DNA from: Plantago ovata
Taxonomy: Eukaryota > Streptophyta > Magnoliopsida > Lamiales > Plantaginaceae
Direction of reading: 5' to 3'
NCBI GenBank assembly: GCA_028274465.1
Contig: CM051455.1
Location: 87,254,871 to 87,318,870 of the forward strand
Length of the DNA: 64,000 bases
A program made the translations under genes and the position numbers. Under the pieces are notes generated by a model. It was not told the origin of the DNA, searched no databases, and saw only the letters and a program-made list of their open reading frames with translations. Positions 44,950 through 54,176 of this stretch are shown here, in pieces; the stretch's first letter is position 1, and each line of letters opens with the position of its first letter.

Positions 44950-46799
44950 TCTTCCCAGAGATGTGCTCGAGTCAAATTTCTTCTCTCAGAAACACCATTA
45001 ATTTGTGGTATTCCTGGTGGAGTCCATTGTGATTGAATTCCATTAAGCTTTAAGTAATCCAAAAATTCCTTACTTAAGTATTCTCCTCCTCGATCTGATC
45101 GAAGAGTCTTAATACTTCTTTAAAGTTGTTTCTCTACTTCAACCTTATACTCTTTGAATTTCTCAAAAGCTTCAGATTTGTGTTTCATAAGATACACATA
45201 GCCAAGCCTAGAGAAATCATCGGTAAAGGTTATAAAGTAAGAAAACCCACCCCTAGCTTGAGTTTTGAAAGGTCCACACACATCAGAGTGAACTAACTCA
45301 AGTACTTGTTTAGCTCGAGTACCTTTTCCCGAAAAAGGTTTCTTGGTCATTTTTCCTTTAAGACATGATTCACAATTCCCATATGATTCAAAATCAAATG
45401 GTGCTAAATAGTCTAACTTTCTTAACCTTGCAATTCTTATCTCATTAATGTGACCAAGTCTATAATGCCACAAGTAAGTGATATTTCTTGAATTATCAAG
45501 CTTTGGTCGTTTGTTTTGTATATGAAATAAATTATGTCTACATTCAAGTAAGTACAAACCATTCATAAGAGGAGCATTTCCAATATCAATACCATTATGC
45601 GAAAAATAACAATTATTATTGGCAAAATGGATGAAAAACCCTTCATTGCCTAACATCGGAATGGAAATAATGTTTCTTACAATAGAAGGAACAAAATAAC
45701 AATTTTTCAATTCTAAAACAAAATCCGAGGGTAAATATAATCTATAAGTTCCAACACGTAGGGCAGCAACGGACGATCCATTTCCTACGCGTAGATCAAT
45801 TTCCCTTGGTCTAACCTGTCGGCTATCAATGAGCCCCTGCAAATTGTTACAAATGTGTGAGCCACAAGAAGTATCTAATACCCAACAATTCGAGTTTTGT
45901 GTAGACATATTTATCTCAATGACAAACATACCTTGATGGGAGCCAGATGCACCATGCGTGGTCACAACTCCATCAACAATTGCCTTCGTGCAGTTTCTCT
46001 TCCAGTGTCCTTTCTGCTTGCAGTAAAGACACGTCTCCTTCTCCATGTTCACCACCTTCTTCTGATTTCCAACCTTGCGCTTAAAAACCTTGGCCTTAGG
46101 TCCAACCTTTGGCTTCTTGGTTTGCTTAGCCTTACCCTTTGAGCCATAGCCCTTAGGGTGAGCCTTCGCAGATGATCCAACCAGCATAACAGACTTCCTC
46201 TTAGGTTGAGCCTGTTCATAGGTCTTAAGCATATTGTGGACTTCAGGAAGTGTAGCATCTTTGGCATTCACATTGTAATTCATGATGAATGTGGAATATG
46301 AATCCGACAATGATTGAAGGATGATGATGACTGAAACACGGTTCTCAAATTTGATTCCAGCAGTTGCCAGTTTCTCAATGAGTCCAATCATCTTGAGCAC
46401 GTGTTCAGATACATTCCCTCCTTCAGACATCCTCATTTTAAAGATTTCTCTAAGAAGATCAAACTCAACACTCTTAGAAACAGTTCCAAAGAGGCTTTTG
46501 AGGTGCTCGAGCATTTCATATGGCATCATGTTTTCATGTTGCCTTTGCAGCTCCATAGTCATTGAAGCTAGCATAACACACTGTGCATTAGCAGCAGCAT
46601 CTTTGTGCTTCTGGTGAGCAGCTTTGTCAAACTTAGCAAGCTCAGCAGCAACAGTAGGAGGAGTGGGGATTGGCCCGTCCAAGACGTACTCAATTTTCTC
46701 TTGCCTAAGCACCAAACGAATATTACGGATCCAGTCCATAAAGTTTGGACCAGTAAGAGTGCATTTCTCCAAGATCATTCTTATGGATAAATTGGCCAT
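44950..46799 (-). pseudogene. Copia-D gag, protease and integrase core
   Basis: An open frame of 559 codons (46799-45120), then a TAA, then the same frame continues into the integrase core to about 44955. Gag: LTGPNFMDWIRNIRLVLRQEK and a zinc knuckle CLYCKQKGHWKRNC. Protease: WVLDTSCGSHICNN, the form usual for this branch. Integrase: HYRLGHINEIRI and CESCLKGKM zinc ligands, SDVCGPF, FTDDFSRLGYVYL, SDRGGEYL and the catalytic glutamate in GVSERRN. Right after this motif the coding sequence joins 3' LTR sequence, so the IN C-terminus, RT and RNase H are deleted. The long open gag-protease-integrase segment is striking next to the loss of everything else. Confidence 0.9.
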
Positions 46800-47374
46800 C
46801 TTTTCAGACCTAGAGAAGTAAATAAATAAAACTGAAATTAATACTCCAAAATAACTTCTATGATCACAATCAGCGACTAAATAAACTAGGACTTTAGCTT
46901 TATTCAGTTCTCACTATTTTCACATATTCCTGACCCCTTTAGAGAGTACGAACCATTATTTTACAATAGTTGTAGTGCGTCAAGATCCATGATTGCACTA
47001 TTATAGCCCCAGCTATGACTGATCACTATAATAACCAAACAGGTAGGTCTCCAAACCAATTGTACAATACAACTCTTGGTTGATCAAAACCATTTTGATC
47101 GATGTCCTCAAAATATGTCAGACGCTATGGCGACTCTACATAATTGAAGTAAGTCATAATCATCACACGACACCAACAATGGCCCTATGAAGGCAACTTT
47201 CTTACGGCAAACGGAGTAAGCACTATTGTGCATATTACCCACGAGATTAGTAAGTCCATTAAACCTTCAATTATGATGGGTGACATCATGCGATTTAATC
47301 GAGACTTAAATTAATTGGGGAACATTCAAATGAGGTATTTAGTCGCTTGACCAAGATCCCTAACATGCATCACA
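46800..47374 (-). other. Copia-D leader, gene-proximal part
   Basis: Untranslated leader upstream of gag on the minus strand. No gene or notable repeat is seen. Confidence 0.55.
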
Positions 47375-47565
47375 TAATGGGTGCCGCCTATCCAAGGCTC
47401 ATGCAATGCGGTCCAACAAGTAATGAGTGTCGCCTACTCATACATATCAATTGCGGACTAGCAAGTAATGGGTGCCGCCTACCCATGCATATGACAGATG
47501 TGGTCCAGAAATTGATGGGTGCCGCCTACCCATACAACAAATGCGGACTAACAGTATTTAAATAT
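47375..47565 (-). repeat. Minisatellite of about 46 bp, Copia-D leader
   Basis: Four units on the minus strand with core GGGTAGGCGGCACCC. On the plus strand the GTG(C/T)CGCC cores lie at 47381, 47427, 47472 and 47519, spacing 46, 45 and 47. Each unit also carries a GACCGC/GTCCGC-type block. Same unit, sense orientation and leader position as in Copia-2. Confidence 0.88.
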
Positions 47566-47945
47566 AATATTTAAATATTAAATTGCTCATTTAGACATTC
47601 AACACCTGTGATACAATCAAGTTGGAGCATACAAGTAGTTGTTGTGGATTATTATCATTATATGTAAGTCATAAATCTAATTTATAAATTCTCTAAGAAT
47701 TTCCAAAACCTTTAAACAAGTTTTAATAATAATATAATCTTCCAAAGCATTACATTACTACTAAAATGTAGTTTATAAACTATTTATAAACTAACAACAT
47801 GTTACTAAATATTATAAACTTATATTTATGTCTCTAAATATTTTAATCACCTTCCAAAAGTATTAATAGGGTTTAAATATAATTTATAAACCATTTATAA
47901 ATTAAAAAAGGGAAAATCTTCAAAACCCCCGGGGCCTCTGGACAT

Positions 47946-48132
47946 GGGAGGCGGACCGCCTCTCACAGGGGGCGGTCCGCCCCTCAACCATAGAGAGGCC
48001 AAGCCTCTCGGGTTGTGGGAGGCGGACTGCCTCTCACAGGGGGCGGTCCGCCCCTCAACCACAGAGAGGCCAAGCCTCTCGGGTGGTGGGAGGCTGACCG
48101 CCTCTCCCAGGGGGCGGTCCGCCCCTCACCTC
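47946..48132 (-). repeat. 71-bp tandem repeat of GC-rich palindromes, Copia-D leader
   Basis: Units start at 47946, 48017 and 48088 (period 71; the third is partial). Each contains three nested inverted repeats: GAGGCGGACCGCCTC, GGGGCGGTCCGCCCC and AGAGGCCAAGCCTCT. They lie between primer site and gag, where Copia-2 has its GC-rich island. Confidence 0.9.
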
Positions 48133-48624
48133 CAGGGTGCGTTTGAGCGGTTTTTTTTTGCATCCTTCCTTTTCATGTTCTTGTAACTCTTCTCCATAGC
48201 ATTTTAGTTTGATTCGAGGTTTGTGTTTACAAAGCTTGAAATTAACTTTAAATGAGTTTCAAAACTCCATAAGCCACAAACCAAATCAACTATGTTTCTT
48301 AAAAGGTACAAAGAAGAAGAGATTGAAACCATAGAAAAGAATGATAGGGAGCCAAGCTTCGGTGGAGAACCATCTCCACCTTTGCCAGTTTCTTTCCAAC
48401 GTAAATATAGTAGCCAAGCTACTAATGTAATTTATTTCCTTCCTTTAAATCTAATATAAAGAATCTGGAAATAAAATTACATACAGTAATAAAACCCATG
48501 TTTTGTTTTCCTTTCCTTTCTTAAAAACAATTAAAATCTGGAAACTTTAAACATAAACATACATATAATAATTCACAACAACAATATTATAAATCATAAA
48601 TGAATATAGTCATGATTCAGCCTA

Positions 48625-48636
48625 GCTCTGATACCA
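48625..48636 (-). other. Primer binding site of Copia-D
   Basis: The minus strand reads TGGTATCAGAGC one base inside the 5' LTR. It matches the initiator-methionine tRNA primer. Confidence 0.9.
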
Positions 48637-48637
48637 C

Positions 48638-48921
48638 TGTTAGTAAAGGTGAGAAGAAATTGCCTCTAAGGCTAAGAAGCGGAAGTTTAAAAGTTTTGAT
48701 CTCACTAAACTGATATGACTATATTACATTTATTAAGCTAGGAGATATCACTTACGTGTTCTCCAGCAGATAGGCAAATTTACTGGGCAGCTGTTCCTCA
48801 ATCTCCAGACAGAGCCTTGCAATCTCCTCGTCCGGCTGGTTGATTCCTTCTTCGCCAGAGATGAAATATTCGTCAACAGAATCTCCAAGATGGCTCATCA
48901 ACAGGTTGATTACTTCCTTCG
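48638..48921 (-). repeat. 5' LTR of Copia-D, inner fragment
   Basis: Partner of the truncated 3' LTR. It is interrupted by the CACTA element after tccttcg; the last three bases, tcg, are the CACTA target duplication. Confidence 0.9.
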
Positions 48922-48940
48922 CACTACAAGAAATCAGGCA

Positions 48941-49135
48941 TTTAGCGACGGATTAGTAGATAAGGATACTATCCGTCGCTAAGCCCAGTTCGTCATTGGA
49001 AAGGGTCAATCCGGCATCAACCTAGCGACGGATAAGTCTATGCGTCGCTAACTCTGTTAACCAGAATAAAGAAAATTGAAATAAAATAAATAAATGAACA
49101 CCTAGCGACGGATAAGTCTATCCGTCGCTAAGTGT
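48941..49135. repeat. CACTA left subterminal repeats
   Basis: Three inverted pairs, each TAGCGACGGAT...ATCCGTCGCTA with short spacers: about 48941-48981, 49022-49052 and 49103-49131. Such subterminal motifs are where CACTA transposition proteins bind; that role is known for En/Spm and inferred here. Confidence 0.88.
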
Positions 49136-50401
49136 CGACTATACAGACGACATCGTCTGTACATATTCATTCACTTCTCCATTCCAAATCTCTTCAAACC
49201 CTAACTCCTTCTTCTCCTCCCATCTCAAATCCACCAGCACCACCACGGATCGGCTCCACCACCACAACCACCACCTCGACCACATCACCACGGCAAGTCT
49301 CGTGTTTATGTTTTGTATATTCTTACCCTTTCTTATCTGCGAAATTTTCTACTCTCATTTGATTTGGTTTCGAATCTGACTCTATTTTCTTCCCTTTGTT
49401 TGTTTGTGTTTCTTGTTTGTGGATGTAGAGGACTCGACGGTGCCTCAAATCCACCACTGCCACCACCTCAGATTCTATGCCCAAATAAAAGGTTAGAACC
49501 CTAACACTATTTTGGGGATTTCTAATTTTTGTGTTTAATTATGATTTTTCTAGTTGTAAATTGTTAGATTATATATGTTCTATAGCAATAATCAGTTTGT
49601 TCTTCCATTTTTTCAATTTCTTATTTAATTTTATAAAATTTTTTTAATTAATGAGAGGCTGTAATTGATTATATTAACTGTAATTAGTATAATATAGATT
49701 AATTCAGTTAAATAAATCTGGTTAATTATGTTAATTAGTTAATTTAATTATTTATATTTATTTTGAGTAATTTTTGGTTTATTAAAGTAGATTGAAATAG
49801 ATGTAATCTATCAATCTATTCTGGAAGTAGACTTTTACGATTTTGGTTAGTATTTAATCATTTTATAAAGTGTGATAACGATATACATATATTAGTTTGG
49901 AAGTGTTGGATTAGGCTTACATTGGGTGATAACTAATACTATACATTTAATGTCGATCTGTAAGCGTTTTATTGGTTTGCACCCATTGGTAAGCCTTACT
50001 GACATTTAAGCGAACTGATTGTATTTAACTGAACACACCATATGACCAAACTAATAATATGATCATCGCGTGACCTACAAATAAATGGACTTTATTTCCT
50101 GGTATCCATAGAGTAAACATTACAAACTTTCCTTGCTTTCCGAGTCCTCGCCTGTACTTATTAAGTGACAACTTATTAACTGACAATAAGTTAACTAACA
50201 ATCAAGACAATGAACGTTGATGGTCAAGCACAACCCCAGGGCGGCGACGAAGGTCAAGCACTGCCCCAGGGCGGCGACAATGGGCTGCCTGTCTTTCTGT
50301 TGGGCAGGGTTCCATGTAAGTTTTGTACTTAAAGTTTGTATTTAATTGTTTTTATATAAAGTTGTGGGTATCCATAATTATTTTTTTAATATGTGTTACA
50401 G
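49136..50401 (+). other. CACTA internal region before the gene fragment
   Basis: Contains a C/A-rich stretch (49190-49290), which looks like a 5' untranslated leader with possible small introns (agGTTAGAACC near 49490), and a long AT-rich stretch. A possible first exon runs from ATG at 50210 to a gtaagt donor at 50316, but its phase does not fit exon 50402-50543, so it is uncertain or broken. Confidence 0.45.
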
Positions 50402-50993
50402 GTTTCACCCGCCTGAAGCTGATAGAAAGTTGGGTAACATCATCCGTAGAAGATTTCATACGCTTCCAGAGCTAGGGAGTGGGGGTGAAAGGTGGAGTAC
50501 GCTTCCTATGTCCGCAAAGGAGCAGTTTTTCGAGGAATTGGAGGTACTTTATTTGTATTTAATAACTTTACGTCCGCATTCATGATGTTGGGTAGGCGGC
50601 GCCCATGATTATGTTAGACCGCAACCTTAGGTTATTGAGTAGGCGGCGCTCACTAATTAAGTGTAACATTTAGGTAAATTGTGTTTCATTTCACTTATGT
50701 ACATTGAATATATATTGCAGAACTACTACTATATGCCTCCTGCTTATATGGAGGAGTTGTGGAATGCGTTCCTGGTCCGAGGATCTAGCATCCACATGCA
50801 TACGATGATGAGAGTCAAAACTTACTGGAGCAAGGAGGGAAAATGGCCCCTATGGATTGACACGGCTTCTCGGCCGCTGTGGGAAGCGTACTGGAACCGG
50901 GACCCTCCCCTCATCCGGCCACACCACCATGTTGGAGCTTTGGGTGGGGTGGAGAACGCAGAGGCCGAGGAGAACGCAGAGGTAGAGGAGTAG
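50402..50993 (+). pseudogene. CACTA-associated transposase-like gene fragment
   Basis: Two exons join in frame: 50402-50543 and 50721-50993, with intron GTACTT...TTGCAG. The product reads FHPPEADRKLGNIIRRRFHT, a tryptophan-containing middle part, then MEELWNAFLVRGSSIHM, KWPLWIDTASRPLWEAYWN and an acidic tail ending EEN-AEVEE. The spacing of W, R and the WI...LW...YW block resembles the plant transposase family (Transposase_24) often carried by CACTA elements; this is from memory. It would be too short for a full protein. The intron (50544-50720) holds two units of the minisatellite of about 46 bp found in the copia leaders. Confidence 0.55.
50593..50647 (+). repeat. Two minisatellite units inside the CACTA intron
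   Basis: TAGGCGGCGCCCA at 50593 and TAGGCGGCGCTCA at 50640, 47 bp apart, with GACCGC between them. Core, spacing and accompanying block match the repeats in Copia-2 and Copia-D. Confidence 0.82.
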
Positions 50994-51239
50994 CTAGTAG
51001 TTTTAGTATTTTTAGTTTATGTTCGTACATTGTAGGATTGCATCTCCGTACATTTTGAGATGCTCGTTTTTTATGTTTATGTTCGTACATTTTAGTATTT
51101 CTGTACGTACAATTTTAGTTTGTTGAATGAAATTTATAGTTTCGTACCGTCAATCATCGTTCATAAATCTCTGGCGCATTCAATTTTAACTCGAATAACA
51201 AACATAATTTGAAAACAATAACAGAAATTAAAAAAAGAA

Positions 51240-51261
51240 AATATATATGATATATAGATAT

Positions 51262-51308
<47 letters not shown>

Positions 51309-51321
51309 GTATATATATATA

Positions 51322-51382
<61 letters not shown>

Positions 51383-51471
51383 TATATATATATATATCTA
51401 TACATATACATACATATACATATATACATATATACAACTATATATATACATATATAATATATATATATACT

Positions 51472-51508
<37 letters not shown>
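51240..51508. repeat. (AT)n microsatellite
   Basis: About 270 bp of almost pure TA/ATA dinucleotide repeat between the CACTA gene fragment and its right subterminal repeats. Frames on both strands that read (YI)n are artefacts of this repeat. Confidence 0.95.
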
Positions 51509-51509
<1 letters not shown>

Positions 51510-51511
<2 letters not shown>

Positions 51512-51835
51512 GCGACGGATGACTCTATCCGTCGCACTGAGCACTTGGCCAGGGAAGGACACGTGTCCCATCCATTTAGCGACGGTTAAACCCATCCGTC
51601 GCAAACTAATAGCGACGGATAATTTGTTCCGTCTCCATAATGGTCAACGACCACTAGGGACATGGATAGGTTTATCCGTCGCTATTATTTTGCGACGGCT
51701 GGGTTTAACCGTCGCTTTTTATTTTAGCGATGCCACTTTTCGCGACGTCCTATTTAGCGACGGACAATCCGTCGCTAATCGCCTTTAGCGACGGATAGCT
51801 AACATATAGCGACGGATGACATCCGTCGCTAAATT
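51510..51835. repeat. CACTA right subterminal repeats
   Basis: About a dozen TAGCGACGG cores in direct and inverted order, several forming perfect hairpins (for example 51755-51777 and 51808-51831). Denser than at the left end. Confidence 0.88.
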
Positions 51836-51855
51836 CAGTTTTCCTTGTAGTGTCG

Positions 51856-52427
51856 ACCTTGGTATCCACGGGCAGTGATTTCTATCAAGAACGCTAGGAG
51901 GTTCTTTTGTTTGAGCTAATAGAGAGAAAGAAGATTTTCTTTCTGACTTTCAGAGAGAAAGTGTTTTCACGTGTGTTGGAATAGAATGGAAGACTTCTTT
52001 CTTTCTTTCTGATTTAATCAGTAAGTTTGTTTAGAATATCACGTAAGATTTCTTATCCCAGCAAATCTAATTGACTAGGAGACTTCTAAAGTCATCAACA
52101 AATCTAACAAACAGATAAATCAAATTACTAAAAGAAAGAATTAAAAGAAAAGAAGGAAAATAAAATAAAATAAATAAATAAAATACATGGGGCAGCAAAA
52201 CGTTGCCCCCATACCATCGACCCAGCTACCTGGTTCTGTTTTATTTATTATTTTATTCCCTTTTCTTTATTTGGACCTCATTCTAAATCCCGCCCAAATG
52301 CACAAGTCTTCAATTAATTAATTAAATCCAATTCAATTCCATTAATTATATTTATAAAATATATATTCCATATATAATGAATTAATATTAATCTAATTAA
52401 TAATAATTCTATTATATTTATATATAT
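51856..52427 (-). repeat. 5' LTR of Copia-D, outer fragment
   Basis: Continuation after the CACTA element. Its start, accttggtatccacggg, is related to the Copia-2 LTR (reverse strand ggtatccacgga), so both LTR families share ancestry. It ends at the SIRE-B insertion. No gene is seen. Confidence 0.75.
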
Positions 52428-54009
52428 TGTTGGTCCCTTTAAACAACAAGAAAAGACTAGAGGGAGAGGGGTGAATAGTCTTTTCAAACTTTCATCGTTT
52501 AAAACTTTCTCAGCAAGTACTTATTACTTTTCAGTAATGAGTTTGCTGATACTTAACTTTCTCAGCAAGCGTAAGTTACTTTACAGTAGCTTGGTTTGTT
52601 GATACTTAAAATCAGAGAGCGGAAGTCTTTGATACAATAAGTGCTTTTTTCAGCAAGGTTTCAGCAAGTGAAGTGAGTGACTGTGTACAGACAGATATGA
52701 TTTGCTGAAAACTAAATACAGAAAATAAATCACACAAACACTTTTATAGTGGTATCTGAGAGTGGCGTAATCTCTCAACTAATCCACTTTGTCCTTTCTA
52801 GGACTGAATCCACTAAGATATGATTGAGGTTCCTTACAATCTCCTATCTAGAGTGATTCAACAGAAACCAAAGCACACTTGCTTTGTCTCCAACCTAAAC
52901 TAGAGAACGTAACCTTGTTCGCCACCAAACTTGGTACTTTTAATCAGCAAAACTATGCTCGATTAAGTTCCCCCTGAATATCACGCCTGAAAGGGTGTAT
53001 TTTCAGTTAGAGAGTTTTGGGGTGAGATAACTTAATTATAACTTATTCAGTTACAACAAGTAATCTAAGAAACACAACTTGGAATACTTTGCAGTAAACA
53101 AGTTTGATTGTTTCTGGTGTCAAGACTTGTTCTTGTTCGAAAGAAAGAACACTTAACTAATTTCTTAGCCGAGTTTGTTCTACTTCTTCACAAGCAGCTT
53201 TTTCAAGCTTTAAGTCTTGGAACGGATCAATGGCAGATGTAGAGAGTTTGAAGGTATGTGAGTTTTAAGCACAAGTGAGAGTTTGATTACGTTGTTGACA
53301 CACTTCAACTCTTTGCCAGATGACCTCTATTTATAGTGTTAGTAAGGAGCCGTTTGAATTTCAAATCCTAAGGCTTTTGTTCCTTAACATGTCACTATCT
53401 TGCTTTTGTACTTTCAGCAGCGTCTTTGTTTGTCTTCTAGTCTTCTTGTCCTTCCACGTGTAAGCTTTGCATTTAATGCATATTTGAATAGAATTCAAAC
53501 AGTAACATTGGAGCGCAAATTCAAGTACTTTCAGCAATGGGTCACATATGTTCTATCAGCAAGTGTTAGTCCCAGTTTCAGCAAGCACAACCTACTCTGT
53601 CTTTCAGATTTTCACATATGCAATGCTGTTGCTGAAATTTCACTTTCTGAGCAACACGTGCCTTTGTATATGCCAGTCTTCAGCAATCTTCAGATCTTCG
53701 AATTCTTCAAGTCTTCAGATCTTCAAGATTCTGAGAGGTTTCTAAATGCTTCAATATGTTATTTTCTTTTCAGAAAATAAGATACATCATAAGCTTCAGC
53801 ATCAATAAATTATTTTCTTTTCAGAAAATAAAATACATCATACGCAAAAGAAATAACTTATCTAGAACCTAACTAAGTCATCAGCAAACGTTCCTCTTTT
53901 ACAATGTCCTTAAAATTCTAAATTCCTATGGACCTTAAGAGTACTAGTTACTGGACTTTCCTTAATTTAGCATGGTTAATTCCTCATCAAAATTACAAGT
54001 TTCCTAACA
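52428..54009 (-). repeat. 3' LTR of SIRE-B
   Basis: Begins TGTTGGTCCC and ends TTTCCTAACA, colinear with the SIRE-A LTR but about 60 bp longer. A short direct duplication (attttcttttcagaaaataa, near 53762 and 53813) adds part of the length. Many TCAGCAA words. Confidence 0.92.
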
Positions 54010-54024
54010 AATTTCCCCCTTTTT
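54010..54024 (-). other. Polypurine tract of SIRE-B
   Basis: The minus strand reads AAAAAGGGGGAAATT before the 3' LTR, identical to SIRE-A. Confidence 0.85.
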
Positions 54025-54176
54025 GATGTTAGCAATCCATGGCTAAATTAATTGTTACCCTTTTAGAGGTTTCTGATGTTGAATAAATCAGATGATTAAT
54101 GCAAGCATACTTGAAATAATAAACAGTAAGCATAAGTAAGTTGCATAATCAAAAACCAATAAGAGTAAAAAAGAAT

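Larger units (their letters stand above)
48922..51852. mobile_element. Non-autonomous CACTA (En/Spm) transposon
   Basis: The ends read CACTACAAGAAATC and, inverted, CACTACAAGGAAAA. Perfect 3-bp duplications TCG lie at 48919-48921 and 51853-51855, as CACTA elements make. Both ends are packed with subterminal copies of TTAGCGACGGAT in inverted pairs. At about 2.9 kb it lacks the main transposase but retains a gene fragment related to CACTA accessory proteins (50402-50993). It sits in the 5' LTR of Copia-D. Confidence 0.93.
44681..52427 (-). mobile_element. Copia-D, internally deleted copia element
   Basis: Minus-strand element with the order (minus strand) 5' LTR (48638 to 52427, split by CACTA), primer site, leader with repeats, gag-protease-integrase, then an abrupt join to the last 269 bp of the 3' LTR (44681-44949). 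RT and RNase H are missing. Its 5' LTR is cut by SIRE-B at 52427/52428. The gag and integrase relate it to Copia-2, but the LTRs are distinct. No outer target duplication can be checked. Confidence 0.88.

Noticed and set aside
51154-51537. Long open frames of Y and I on both strands
   Set aside because: They are translations of the (AT)n microsatellite and have no coding meaning.
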